Shown: piece by piece, positions 35,432-47,369 of the stretch
Layout of the letters: each line of letters starts with the position of its first letter
Numbering within the stretch: position 1 is the first letter of the stretch
From: Beta vulgaris subsp. vulgaris
Taxonomy: Eukaryota > Streptophyta > Magnoliopsida > Caryophyllales > Amaranthaceae
DNA: 64,000 bases
Assembly (NCBI RefSeq): GCF_026745355.1
Contig: NC_079209.1
Coordinates: forward strand, 36,272,200-36,336,199
Reading direction: 5' to 3'
The notes under the pieces: model-generated
The model's input: the letters and a program-made list of their open reading frames with translations, nothing else
Told to the model about the DNA's origin: nothing
Databases searched by the model: none
Position numbers and translations under genes: made by a program

Positions 35432-36813
35432 TGTTATTTCCCTAGGAACACTACAAGAGGGGGGGTGAATTGTAGGTGTAGAAATAAACGTAACTTTTTG
35501 CGGAAATTAAAACTTAAACGAATAAACAAGCTAAAGGAACACAAGGGATTTTTACGAGGAAAAACTTCTTGGGCCCAACAAGAAGAAACAACCTCGACCA
35601 CTAGGGATTTTAAACTCAACACTTTCACTAATTAGGCCAAACAACTCGTTACAACCTAATTCTAACTCGAGCCACACCTCGAGTTCCTAAACTCAAGTTC
35701 CTGAGCCACTGTCCCCTTAACAGCAGTTCCTCTCAACTTCACTCGAAGTTTTCTTACACATACAAGCTTCACTCAAAGCCTCTCTCTTACAGAACTTCAC
35801 TCAAAGTTCCCTTACCCCAAAAACCAAAATACAATTGATCGAAATAAGCTTAGTGGAATTAGAGTAAGAAGGCAAAGAACAAATGGCTATTATGAGAGAA
35901 TGAAGGCACTGACACTTAATAAGTTAAACTCACTTAGTTACTTTGTCAGACACAATTTGGAACTTATCTAGACTTCTATATTTATAGTGTTAATCATGAA
36001 GAACGTGGGATTAATGTTAGAGTAAATGTTTAGTCCATTAACCCATGATGTTCCTTCCCCTAAGGAACACGTTTTACATCATGTCCATGATCCCATGAAC
36101 TATAAATGAACGTGGATAAATTGCAGCCATTACTCCTAAGTAATAGGAGTTCCTTGAGCTTTATCCGAAAATCAGTTTTTATAAAACTCTTTTTATCTTT
36201 AAAACTGAATTTTTAACTTTAAGAAAATAATATCTTTTAAATAAAATCTTTCTAACAACCGGATATTTATTTTCTTATTTTCCGAAAAATAAAATCTTTT
36301 TCTAAACAGATTTTCTTTTTAAAACTGATTTTATCATTTAAATTAGATATAACTAATTTCCTATAATTTAGGCATGACTACTCAAATATCTTTTTAACCG
36401 TTACATATATACAGTCTAGTCTATTCCTTAACACCTAAGTCTAGTTCCTTTTATTAACTCAGTTCCTTTAACATATTCGCTAAGTGCCACTTAGTTTGTT
36501 CCTTACAAAGGAACAAACTCTCATTCTCAAATAGACTGCCACAGTTCCTTACCATTCTTTCTTTGTTCCTTTACATTGGAACTAGAAAATAAAACGCCTA
36601 GCTTCTATTATTCTTGATCCAATGCTTGCTCCAGTATCAACATAGAAACTTCTTTACTTAGCCTTTGAAATCCTCTCTTGACTTCTTCATTGACTTCGTA
36701 TTCTCCCAGTTCCTTGCATTGATACCTTAACACCATACACTTAAATAATTCATTAGTTCACTACTTAGTTTGTTCCTTTGTTTCTTTGTCATTATCAAAA
36801 CTAGGGTTCAACA
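35432..36813 (-). repeat. 3' LTR of the SIRE-like element
   Basis: On the minus strand it starts TGTTGAACCCTAGTTTTGAT and ends CCTAGGGAAATAACA. It holds three CTTCACTCAAAG-type words (35735-35810), a TATA-like CTATAAATATAG near 35985-35975, and about 19 GTTCC/GGAAC words by hand count. It differs from 42431-43831 by a handful of small indels and substitutions. Confidence 0.92.
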
Positions 36814-36832
36814 ATTTCCCCCTTTTTGATGA
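36814..36832 (-). other. Polypurine tract of the SIRE-like element
   Basis: The minus strand reads CATCAAAAAGGGGGAAAT directly upstream of the 3' LTR start. Confidence 0.8.
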
Positions 36833-37476
36833 TGACAACAAAGGTACAAACTAAGGAAAATAACAAATAATATAAGTGAATGATAATAAAAAACATAAAG
36901 AAGAAAATGAAAAATAAAACACAATTATGTAAGTAACTGAATTTTGATTTTTCATTTACCTTAACCTATTTTTGATTTTTCATTTACCTTATCCATTTTT
37001 TAATTTTTTTTCAATTTTTTTATTTTTTTTTATATGTACAGTTTGTTCCTTAAATCATTTTCCCCCTTTGTCATCCTCAAAAAGAATAGACTCTGCATGA
37101 ATTGATGAATTGATTTAACACCTTAAGACCAATATACAAGCACCATTTGTGGTTAAGTTAGAAAAACAAAGAATAAACTTGCTCAAACATCAATCACATA
37201 ATACTAGCCATTCCAAGGAAGAAATTATGCAAATCATTTAGAAACATAGACAAAATAGCAAAAGTCATTGATATATAGCACTTGTTCCATAACAAAACAA
37301 AGAAAGAAAAGAAAAAGGAAGAAACAAAAGTTGTGTTCCTTGATGAAAGAAACAGGAACAACAAAACAAAAAAAAATAATAAGAAAGGGAAGGGGAATGG
37401 TGTTCCTCTACAACTTCTTCTTCAACCACATCCTCCAATTTTTCATCACCACCCCATGATTAGTCAACCTGTTCCT

Positions 37477-39271
37477 TCAGCTCCTCAAAGGACGAGCCAT
37501 AGAATCCATCTTCTTTTGCTGCGCAACCACGGTATCACTCAAGTTCTTCATAAGACTTATCATAGTATCAGTTTTGGCATCCAAAGTCCAATGAAGATGA
37601 TTGTAAAATTTTATCATATGTTGTGCAGGAAGGCAGACTTCATTAACCCAGTTAGTATCATCCGGAGTTTCCTGTTCCTTACCCTTGGAACTGAGGCAGA
37701 TGGGGGATTTGTGAAGGAACTGGAGGGTTTGAGTGGAAGGCTCATGGTCCAGGAATGGAAACAGAAGGTGAAGGGTGATAAATGGGAGGAAGGAATGGTG
37801 GTGTGGGTGGAAGAGTTGTGGAGGTGGAAGCAAAAGGATTTGGGCCTTTTATTTCATCCTTCAACTGCTCAAAACTGGAAGGAACAGAGAAGGACGAAGG
37901 TGAAATGGAGGGTAATTTTGTGAAAGGAACAGAGAGTTTGGGAGATGGTGTGGAGTAGGTTCCTTGAGAGTGAGGGTACCTGTTCCTCATTATCCGAAAG
38001 GACTAATGGAGAGTCCTCGTTGGAAGGAACAGGAACTGAGCAATTTTTCACGAGTGCTCTTCTCACTCTCAGAGGAACAGAGGGTTTAGGCTTAGTGGCA
38101 ATGTGTTTGCGCCTCTTAGGTTTGGTTCCTCCGGTTTAGGAACAGGGTTATCCAAGATTACATCATTATCCTCTTCTAAGTCCAGTTTGGGCAGTTTTCT
38201 TTTTCCTGAGGAACTTGGAAGCCATTCTTCCTTGAATGAGAACACCTTCTTGGACAGACAAGCCAAGTCCATTTAGGGTCTTCTCATTCAAGATGTTCCC
38301 TTTTTTTGACTCCTATTGTGGTCCAACCCGTAAGTCTTACTTCAAAATGATGAAGCAAGGAAGTTATCAAGGCACCGTACCCAATAACACAATGTTTCAA
38401 TCAGTGGGTTAATGTTGAATGAAGAGGGAAGGGAAATTGATTTGTATGTGTGGTCCAAGCAAAACATGTAACACATATCCAAAGACCCACTTCATTCCTC
38501 TTTTCAGTTCGAGGAATGAGTGCTCTCCAAACAAATTAAAAGCACTTTGTGAAGGGGAGAGAGTAGGTTATGGTTAAGTTTGTTTTGGCCAGCTGTTCCT
38601 CCAAAATATTCTAAGATTTTGTCTTGAGGAAAATTCGGAAAGGAAACAGTTCCTTTCCGTTTAAAATACAAATCAGTTCCTTTGCAAGGAACTTCCCATA
38701 CTTTGCTTAAAGTGGCTTGATTAAACCTTATTTTCTTTCCTCTAACCTCAGTTGTGCAAGTTCCATTAGTATTAACAAATTTGCACAGAACTCATCCATA
38801 GCTAGAGGAACAAGAGCATTATTAAAGGCGAATTCAAACAAGAATTCCATGCCTTGTTCCTTTAGGATGGAGGTTAATTCTAGAAATTCTATTTTATTAG
38901 CCCATTCTAAATCGACGCAAAAACCCAAAACATACCTAGATTCACTTCGTTCGACCCTTTTCTTGGAAGACGAAGAAACAGTTCCTTTGGAAGGAACAGG
39001 TGCAGTTTCTTCTTCTTCCCCCTGAGATTGTTCCGGGGTTTCTTCTTCATCGTCTTCCCCAATCACTTTCTTCTACGCATCTCCTTCTAGGAGATTCTAA
39101 TTGCTGTTCCTCTATGGGGTTTTCTTGAATTATGTCGGTTTCAAGGGTTTTGTTGGAGATGAAGAAATTTCCATTTTTGAAGTGTCGGTTGTTTTTGATG
39201 TGGAAAAAGGAGAGTTTCTTGAAGTTTTTGCCATGATTTGTGAAGGTTTGGAGGTTTTTATGGAGTATCAA
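37477..39271 (-). pseudogene. Extra 3' frame of the SIRE-like element
   Basis: Between RNase H and the 3' LTR the minus strand carries a broken coding region. It runs from a Phe/Lys-rich start (39271), through an acidic Glu/Ser-rich linker (39066-38960), to 'RYVLGFCVDLEWANKIEFLELTSIL' (38945-38870). It then continues in shifting frames to 'ASKFLRKKKTA' (38225) and a Pro/Ser-rich C-terminal part (37990-37740). SIRE elements carry an additional, sometimes called env-like, frame here. I see no clear signal peptide or membrane anchor and make no envelope claim. Its function is unknown. Confidence 0.6.
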
Positions 39272-39850
39272 AGGGTGTGATGAGGTTTCGGTATGGTGAA
39301 GATGAAGAGATTTAGAGGAACACGGTTTCTTAGAATGAATTAAAGAAGGAAGTTTTGCATGTAATAGTAATTATGACACGCGGGAAAGAAATAAAGCAAA
39401 AAAATAAAAATAAATAAAAGGAAGAAAACGAAAAGATAATAAGAACCAAGATTTAATTAAAACTGGTTCCCCTTATTTTTGGGATTTTTCGGATTTTTCG
39501 GATTTTTATGAATTTTAATTTTTGAAAGAAATAAATGCTAAGGAACTTGTGCTATAGGAACAACTAATGCTACATATCAATGTCCTTCATATATGCATGT
39601 TTCTTGACCTTAGGAACAGTAAGGGGAGTATTATGTGACATTTGTGAGTTGTTTAATTTCTTTGAATTCATGTTTATGTTTGCAACATTCCAATTTGCAA
39701 TGGTCTTAGGCAATTAAACACAATTATTTTTGCACACAAAGTCACTCAAATTGATTCAAACATGGGGGAATGACATAGGAACAATCACTTAATTTTTATT
39801 AACCAACTCAAGCCTTAATTTTTCATATCTATCTCTTTGCAAAGGCTTAG

Positions 39851-40644
39851 TTAGAATTCAGCAATCTGATAATCAGTTTGACAAAACTCAAGTTTAATCA
39901 AACCTTTTTCAACATTTTCTCTTAAAAAGTGATGTCTTATATGTATATGCTTTACTCTAGAGTGATGCACTGGATCTTTAGATATACTAATAGCACTTGT
40001 ATTGTCACAATAAATAGGAACACATTCAAAGTTTATTCCATAGTCACTAAGTTGTTGTTTTATCCAAAGCATTTGAGAGCAACATGCAGCAGCACTACAT
40101 ATTCTGCTTCAGCAGTGGATAAAGCAACTGTGTTTTGTTTCTTGGTACTCCAAGAAACTAAACTATGACCAAGGAATTGTGCCATACCTGAGGTGCTTTT
40201 CCTATTTACAAGATCTCCAGCATAATCTGCATCTGCATATCCTTTTAGTTCGAATGTATCACTTCTTGGATAGTAGAGTCCAAGATCATCTGTTCCTTTA
40301 AGATATCTAAGAATTCTCTTCACAGCAGTGAGGTGAGACTCCTTTGGATTTGCTTGAAATCTAGCACACAAACCAACACTGAAAGCTATGTCTGGACGAC
40401 TAGCAGTTAGATACAAAAGTGAACCAATCATTCCTCTATATTTTGTTTGATCAACACTTGTTCCTATGGAGTCTTCATCTAATCTAGTTGAAGTTCCCAT
40501 AGGAGTGTGATTTATCTTTGAATTTTCGAGGCCATATTTCTTTAATAGTTCCTTTATGTATTTTTGTTGGTGAACAATTATACCTTTTTCAGTTTGTTTG
40601 ATTTGTAGTCCAAGAAAGAAATTTAACTCACCCATCATACTCAT
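39851..40644 (-). pseudogene. RT C-terminus and RNase H of the SIRE-like element
   Basis: Reading starts at 'MSMMGELNFFLGLQI' (40644), the last part of a copia RT, so the polymerase active site is absent. It goes on through 'MIGSLLYLTASRPDIAFSVG', 'KRILRYLKG', 'ADADYAGD' and 'LSTAEAEYV' (RNase H). After a frameshift near 40066 it continues with 'CVPIYCDNTSAISISKDPVHHSRVKHI' (40010-39940). The RNase H part keeps Asp and Glu motifs. It ends in a stop near 39851. Confidence 0.85.
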
Positions 40645-40651
40645 TTCAAAT

Positions 40652-42365
40652 TCATTGACATTGATTTATGTAATGACCTAATTTGCCACAATACATACAA
40701 AACTTATCACTAGGTAGATCAACATATTTCTTTGTCTTGTTCCTTTTCTTGTAGTTTTCAAAACCAAGACCTTCCTTCCTTTTGGTCTGTGGTTTCTCAA
40801 TCCACTTAGGAACTTTCATGATTTTGCCTCTGTTCCTTGCAACGACCAGTTCCTTTTTAAGATTACAGATCTGTTCCTTTAAAATAATTTTCTCTTTATT
40901 CATTTTTTCAATCTCAGATCTGTATCCTTTCAAAGGGGTTGATCTTATATCAAAGGAACTCAAAACAGGGACAAATTCTTTCAAGTGTGAAATCTCTAAA
41001 TTAATTAGATAATTTTCATTTTTCAAACTTTCATAATATTCTTTGATTTTCAGATTTTTATCGAATAAATCAAAGAATCTTGTTTCAACATCTGTTCTCA
41101 TTTTCTTAAGCCATTCTATGTGTTCCTTGCAAACTTTTAAGGCTTGTTCCGTTTGTTCACGTTTTTCACGTTCATCTCTACATTCAAGAATTGCATCATA
41201 AAGAAGATCATATATTTCAGTCCTAGTTTTACCATCTAATTCTGACTCAAGTCCATGTTGACTTACCTCAATTTTTTCTTCATCTTCTTTTTCGTCAGTG
41301 TTTGGCATTAGGCAAAGGTTTGCTGTTTCTTCAGTTGGTTGTTCCTCTTCTTCTTCCGTCTCTGAATCTCCCCAAGCAGCTATCATAGCTTTGCGCACAT
41401 TTGCTTAGAGAAAGGTGCTTTTGATTCTTTGTTCCTTTCAGCAAAGCGTTCCTTGTTCCTTTCTTTGGTTTTGTCATTTTCCCAAAGAGGACATTCCTTG
41501 ATGAAGTGATCTGTACTTCCACATTTATGACAAGCAGCTTTGTTAGAAAATTTCTTAGTTTTACCTTTGAAGTTTCCATTCTTCATGTTCCTGTACATCT
41601 TTCGAAATTTTCGAACCATGAGGGCTGCTTCTTCTTCTTCAGAGTCCGAATCATCTTCATCATCTGCTTTGAGAGCAATTGATTTTGATTTGGAGCTTTC
41701 ACCATATTCAGTATCAAGGTGAAGCTCATGAGTCATAAGTGACCCTGCCAGCTGTTCTAAGTTGAACTTAGTGAAGTCTTTTGTTTCTTGAAGAGCAGTG
41801 ACTTTAGCCATCCATCTGTCCTTAGGAAGACTCCTAAGAACCTTTCGAACCTGTTCCTCAGATGAAATAAACTTTCCAAGAGAAGCCAACTCATTTATAA
41901 TGTTAGTAAAACGAGTAAACATGTCTCGGATGCTTTCTTTGGATTTCATGCAGAACAGTTCATATTGATTCATAAGTAAATCAATTTTCGATCTTTTAAC
42001 TTCATTAGTTCCTTCGTGGGTTACTTCTAGTAAATCCCATATTTGCTTTGCGGATTTGCATCCCATGATCCTATTATGTTCATGGGGTCCAAGTCCACAA
42101 TGCAATAATTTAATAGCCATGGCATTTACTTCCATTTTTTCAAAATCAGATTTGTCATAATCAGAGAGGGGTTTAAGAGTTACCTCATTTTTGTCATTTG
42201 TAGTTGTGACTTCGAAATCACCAACTTCAATGACTCTCCATACCTGATAGTTTTCAGCCTTGATGAATATCTCCATGCGTATCTTCCAATAGTTGTAGTA
42301 CTTACCTTGAACATAGGAGGCCTTTGAGTTGGAATAACCTTCTTCAAGTTTCTCGGGGTATTCAT
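40652..42365 (-). pseudogene. gag of the SIRE-like element
   Basis: Two overlapping minus-strand segments joined by a frameshift at about 41395. The first (42276-41383, upstream to 42365) has a UBN2-type capsid region ('WRVIEVGDFEV...', 'KQIWDLLEVTHEGTNEVK') and a knuckle CHKCGSTDHFIKEC (41535-41495). The second (41398-40652) is acidic, then a long coiled coil (41240-40880), and ends in a second knuckle CMYCGKLGHYINQC (40690-40652). Right after this knuckle the sequence jumps to the RT C-terminus, marking the internal deletion. Confidence 0.88.
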
Positions 42366-42416
42366 TGTTCCTTGGATCTTTTTCTCAATAGGGTTTCCTA
42401 TCTTACGTGAGTTCTA

Positions 42417-42428
42417 GCTCTGATACCA
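42417..42428 (-). other. Primer binding site of the SIRE-like element
   Basis: The minus strand reads TGGTATCAGAGC, two bases after the 5' LTR end. Complementary to initiator tRNA-Met. Confidence 0.9.
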
Positions 42429-42430
42429 AT

Positions 42431-43831
42431 TGTTATTTTCCTAGGAACACTACAAGAGGGGGGGGTGAATTTTAGGTGTAGAAATAAACGTAACTTTTTG
42501 CGGAAATTAAAACTTAAACGAATAAACAAGCTAAAGGAACACAAGGGATTTTTACGAGGAAAAACTTCTTGGGCCCAACAAGAAGAAACAACCTCGACCA
42601 CTAGAGATTTTAAACTCAACACTTTCACTAATTAGGCCAAAAAACTTTATTACAACCTAATTCTAACTCGAGCCACACCTTGAGTTCCTAAACTCAAGTT
42701 CCTGAGCCACTGTTCCCTTAACAGCAGTTCCTCTCAACTTCACTCGAAGTTTTCTCACACATACAAGCTTCACTCAAAGCCTCTCTCTTACAGAACTTCA
42801 CTCAAAGTTCCCTTACCCCAAAAACCAAAATACAATTGATCGAAATAAGCTTAGTGGAATTAGAGTAAGAAGGCAAAGAACAAATGGCTATTATGAGAGA
42901 ATGAAGGCACTGACACTTAATAAGTTAAACTCACTTAATTAATTAGTGAGACACAATTTGGAACTTATCTAGACTTCTATATTTATAGTGTTAATCATAA
43001 AGAACGTGGGATTAATGTTAGAGTACATGTTTAGTCCATTAACCCATGATGTTCCTTCCCCTAAGGAACACGTTTTACATCATGTCCCATGATCCCATGA
43101 ACTATAAATGAACGTGGATAAATTGCAGCCATTACTCCTAAGTAATAGGAGTTCCTTGAGCTTTATCCGAAAATCAGTTTTTATAAAACTCTTTTTATCT
43201 TTAAAACTGAATTTTTAAACTTTAAGAAAATAATATCTTTTAAATAAAATCTTTCTAACAACCGGATATTTATTTTCTTATTTTTCCGAAAAATAAAATC
43301 TTTTTCTCAAACAGATTTTCTTTTTAAAACTGATTTTATCATTTAAAATTAGATATAACTAATTTCCTATAATTTAGGCATGACTCACTCAAATATCTTT
43401 TTAACCGTTACAATAATTACACGCCTAAGTCTAGTTCCTTTTATACACGCCTAAGTCTAGTTCCTTTTATTAACTCAGTTCCTTTAACATATTCGCTAAG
43501 TGCCACTTAGTTTATTCCTTACAAAGGAACAAACTCTCATTCTCAAATAGACTGCCATAGTTCCTTACCATTCTTTCTTTGTTCCTTTACATTGGAACTA
43601 GAAAATAAAACGCCTAGCTTCTATTATTCTTGATCCAATGCTTGCTCCAGTATCAACATAGAAACTTCTTTACTTAGCCTTTGAAATCCTCTCTTGACTT
43701 CTTCCTTGACTTCGTATTCTCCCAGTTCCTTGCATTGATACCTTAAACACCATACACTTAAATAATTCATTAGTTCACTACTTAGTTTGTTTCCTTTGTT
43801 TCTTTGTCATTATCAAAACTAGGGTTCAACA
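42431..43831 (-). repeat. 5' LTR of the SIRE-like element
   Basis: It pairs with 35432-36813, with the same ends. It contains a local duplication 'acgcctaagtctagttcctttta' (about 43418-43465) that is single in the 3' copy, plus a few one-base indels. GTTAC duplication follows at 43832-43836. Confidence 0.92.
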
Positions 43832-43836
43832 GTTAC

Positions 43837-44454
43837 GTAGTATGAAACTAGTAATTAAATATCACAACTCCCAAAGATAGGTTCTAAAACTGGAGACTTG
43901 TGCAACAATGATCGGCTCGGATCCCGGTACAAACTTCTGACCAGCAACCTGCAAAAAGGGACCCACCCTGGAGGTTTGGGTGGTATTTCCCCCTCCGATG
44001 CTTAAGTCAGATATCAGGGATATGAAGGAACTTTTAAAGAGAGAAATAGAGAGAGAGAGAATTTATGGCAGAATAACAGTACTATGCTCTGAAAAACGTA
44101 CCTTTCCCCTGATTTCAAGGACTATTTATACAGTTTGAAATGACTGTTGTACCTTGATGTCACCCTAATTTGGGAGCATCTGATCGACTGAGCAATAATA
44201 TCAGGACACGTGGCAAGTGCTGATTGGCCAACACATTTTACCTTTTAGCTGAATCAGGCTTTACTCGATTGGGCCTAAGTACAATTTCAGGGCCACAAGG
44301 GAGCTTTTCAGTACACCTCTTCTTCAGAGAAGTGTACTTTAGCCTAAAGAACCTGCAGGCCTTTGTACTTTTCTTTGTATAAGTGAATGCCACATGTAGG
44401 GCTGAGATAGTGCCACGTGTCATAAGGGTAGCCGTTGATTTTCAGGCTACAACA
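43837..44454 (-). repeat. 5' LTR of the Retand-like element, main piece
   Basis: Matches 24116-24735. It ends GGCTACAACA, followed by the ATACT duplication (44455-44459). Confidence 0.9.
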
Positions 44455-44459
44455 ATACT

Positions 44460-44635
44460 AGTGCTTTGTCGGTTAAGTATTCTACAATTTTCTAATAATA
44501 GTTCTAGATTAGTCTAGCTACTTGTTTAGTTAGAGTGATTAGATTTTTCTTTAGTCTTTTCTAGAATTACATAGCTTAGATTTTTCTAGAGTTATTACAT
44601 AGCTTAGATTTTTCTAGATTATTCTAAGTTTAACA
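44460..44635 (-). repeat. 3' LTR of the Tork-like element, second piece
   Basis: Matches 48948-49123 ('agtgctttgt.ggttaagtattc' to 'attctaagtttaaca'). It is followed by the purine tract, which reads TTAAGGGGAAG on the minus strand. It completes the LTR begun at 23943-24109. Confidence 0.9.
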
Positions 44636-44642
44636 CTTCCCC

Positions 44643-46179
44643 TTAATCTGAAAAATCTTGTACTCCAAGTTGTTTCCTGAATTGGATGAACTTTTCTGTT
44701 GAGATCGCTTTCGTGAATATATCTGCAAGCTGTTCTCCTCTTTTGCAAAACTGTAACTCGATTTCCTTCTTCTCGACCATCTCACGGATGAAGTGGTGTC
44801 GTATCTCGATGTGCTTTGATCTGCTGTGGAAGACCGGATTCTTCGTCATCGCTATGGCTGACATATTGTCGCAAAATATAGTAGTTGGTTCTTCTTGTGT
44901 GTGTTGTAGTTCAAACAATATCCTTCGAAGCCAAACTGTTCACAAGTTGAGCTTGCTGCTGCTATGTACTCCGCTTCCGCCGATGACAGAGCTACAGTTG
45001 CGTGTTTCTTTGATGACCATTATATGGCCTTGGTTCCTAACTGGAACACATAGCCGCTTGTGCTTTTTCTGCCATCCACATTTTCGGCCCAATCAGTATC
45101 CGTGTATCCTGCAATCTTCTTATGTCTTGTACATGATCCCATATATCTTTGTGCCCTTGATGTATCTTAAGATCCTCTTTGTTGCTGTTAGGTGAGCTTT
45201 GTGCAATATCGGGCCTCGTGTGTGTAAGATATATGAGAGATCCGACCAGACTTCGATATATTGATGCATCGACTTTCTCTTTGCCATCATTCTTGGATAG
45301 CTTTTCATTAAGTGCCATTGGTGTAGCCGCCAATGGCTTGCATTCACTCATGTTGAACTTTTTAAGTAGGTCGTCTGCATATTTCTCTTGTGAGATAAAT
45401 ATTTTTCCTGGGCTTTGCTTGACTTGCATGCCAAGGAAATATTTCATGGCTCCAAGGTCGATCATTTCATATTCCGACATCATTGTCTTCTTAAATTCCC
45501 TAATCATTTTCGGATTAGTGCCTATGTAGATTAGATCATCTACATAGAGACACAATATAAGAAAATCTTGTGATACTAGGGCCTTGATACATAGTGATGG
45601 CTCACTTGGGCTTTTTGTAAACCCATTTTGAAGTATGTAGCCATCTATTTTGCTATTCCAGGCCCTGGGTGCTTGCTTAAGCCCATAAAGGGTTTTACGA
45701 AGGCGGTATACTTTGTCTTCTTTGCCTTCGATGAGATATCCTTGCGGTTGCTCAACATATACTTCTTCTTCAAGCTCTCTATTTAGAAATGTTGACTTGA
45801 CATCTAACTGAAAGACTGGTAATTTAAGTTGAGCAGCAAGAGCAAGGACTGACCTGATAGTCTCCATGCGGACAACGGGAGCATATGTCTCGTTAAAGTC
45901 AATCCTTGGTTGTTGGGAGTAACCTTTTGCGACGAGACGAGCCTTGTATTTCTGGATGGAGCCATCTTCGTTATACTTGACCTTGTAGACCCATTTGAGA
46001 CCGATGACTTCTTTGTGTTCAGGTTTCTCAACAAGCTCCCATGTGTTGTTTTTCTCGATCATCTTGATTTCTTCATTCATGGCCTCGATCCATTTCTCTT
46101 CTCGTGATGCTTCTTGAAAGCTTTGTGGTTCGCTAGCGAAGAGAGCCATGATAGCTTGATTGCACTGAAAATCCTCCAA
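44643..46179 (-). pseudogene. Reverse transcriptase and RNase H of the Tork-like element
   Basis: RT is well preserved from 46179: 'WIEAMNEEIKMIEKNNTWELV', 'KYKARLVAKGYSQ', 'QLDVKSTFLNRELEEEVYVEQP', 'GLKQAPRAW', and the catalytic YVDDL at about 45550-45535. A frameshift near 45205 after 'RPDIAQ' moves reading to 'TATKRILRYIKGTK' (45200-45150). RNase H resumes at 44918 with 'TTIFCDNMSAIAMTKNPVFHSRSKHIEIRHHFI' and ends at 44643. The active-site Asp pair of RT is intact, but the frameshift and a stop near 45030 break the polyprotein. Confidence 0.9.
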
Positions 46180-46212
46180 GTAGCTTGGTGGTCGCCGATC
46201 TCTTTGTGAACG

Positions 46213-47364
46213 TCACACTACTGGAGCTGAGCTTTGTGAGCTTGATCCTAATGTTGGACTCATCGATCTTGAGGATGTTGTTGGAGATCTCGGTGATGAT
46301 GGATTGGAGGATGACTGTGTTGCTAGATGATTTGGGCCTTCATCTTCTCTTGGGTTTGGTGGAAAGAAATCTCCTTCATGTGGTTGAGATTCCTTCTCTA
46401 TCCACAGCCATTGAACTCCTTCATCGAAGATGACGTCTCTTGAGATGATTAACTTCTTGAATTCGGACTGATAGAGACGATATCCTTTAGACTCATCACT
46501 GTATACAATGAAAATACATTTTTCTCCTTTTCCATCGAGTTTTTCCCGATTTTCTTTCGGGATGTGGGCGTATGCGATGCACCCGAAAACTTTTAGGTGC
46601 TCGACGCTTGGCTTTCTCTTATGCCAAGCTTCATAGGGTGTCATACCCATGACGGCCTTCGTGGGAAATCGATTGAGAATGTAGATAGTCGTATGTACGG
46701 CTTCGGCCCAAAAACATTTGGGCAAGTTTTTGCCTTGCATCATACTTCGGGCCATCTTAGCGATGGTCCGATTTTTTCTCTCCACAATACCATTTTGCTG
46801 AGGTGTGCGTCTGACAGTTAATTCTCTTTTGATCCCATGCTCCTTACAGAAGCTATTAAATTCTTTACTTGTAAATTCTCCCCCACGATCTGTTCTAAGA
46901 ATTTTTATTGAGTGCCCACTTTGTTTTTCCGTGAGGGCTTTAAATTGCATGAAGTGGGAAAATGCTTCTGATTTTTGCTCCAAGATATAAATCCACATCA
47001 TGCGAGTAAAATCATCGACAAATAATAGAAAATATATTTTTCCGCCAAGAGACGGATTTCTGGTAGGGCCCCATATATCTGCATGAACAAGCTCTAATGG
47101 AGCTCTGGCCCTCCAGGATGAAGTAGGGAATGGCAATCTATGCATTTTGTCATATATACAACCCTCACATATTTTTCTTTCATTAGATATAGGTGGAAGC
47201 CCAAACACCATTTTTTTTCGTTTTAACAGTTTTAAACTGTTAAAATTTAGATGCCCGAATCTCAAATGCCACAATGTGGACTCATCCACCATAGAACTTA
47301 GGGCAACATTATTCTCCAATTGCATTCTTAATAGAAATATTTTATTAGGAGTCATTTGAGTCAT
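46213..47364 (-). pseudogene. Integrase of the Tork-like element
   Basis: An almost continuous 383-codon stretch. It has an HHCC zinc end ('LWHLRFGHLNFNSLKLL...CEGCIYDKMHRLPF', 47270-47140), then the catalytic core with 'ELVHADIWGPT', 'FVDDFTRMMWIYIL' and 'RTDRGGEFTS' (47100-46860). 'PQQNGIVERKNRTIAKMARSM' and 'FGCIAYAHIP' follow. The D,D,E residues look conserved. It ends in a Ser/Pro-rich tail with a stop at 46213, a short distance before RT begins. A frameshift upstream (47364-47390) separates it from gag-protease. Confidence 0.88.
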
Positions 47365-47369
47365 AGTAA

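Larger units (their letters stand above)
35432..43831 (-). mobile_element. SIRE/Maximus-like copia element, internally deleted
   Basis: Two LTRs of about 1.4 kb (35432-36813 and 42431-43831), ends TG...CA, with GTTAC on both sides (35427-35431 and 43832-43836). The primer site is tRNA-Met type and the purine tract is AAAAAGGGGGAAAT. gag is long with a coiled-coil part, and an extra frame follows RNase H. These are SIRE/Maximus traits. Protease, integrase and most of RT are missing. It inserted into the 5' LTR of the Retand-like element and is the youngest level of the nest by position. Confidence 0.92.
24110..44454 (-). mobile_element. Retand-like Ty3/gypsy (Tat lineage) retrotransposon
   Basis: LTR copies lie at 24110-24735 and, split by another element, at 35426-35431 plus 43837-44454. 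ATACT duplications are at 24105-24109 and 44455-44459. The primer site TGGCACCGTCTGTGGGGA, two RNase H domains, no chromodomain, and a long antisense gene between pol and the 3' LTR place it in the Tat lineage. Without the SIRE-like insertion it is about 11.9 kb. gag-pol carries many frameshifts and stops. It inserted into the 3' LTR of the Tork-like element. Confidence 0.9.

Noticed and set aside
37282..37923. 213-codon plus-strand frame in the SIRE-like element
   Set aside because: Antisense to the element's extra 3' frame and Lys/Trp-rich without any domain. Likely a shadow of the minus-strand coding region.
37477..39271. Calling the SIRE-like extra frame an envelope gene
   Set aside because: Position alone suggests it, but no signal peptide, membrane anchor or coiled fusion region is visible in the broken frames.
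45179..46433. Plus-strand frames overlapping the Tork-like RT and integrase
   Set aside because: Shadows of the well-conserved minus-strand polyprotein.
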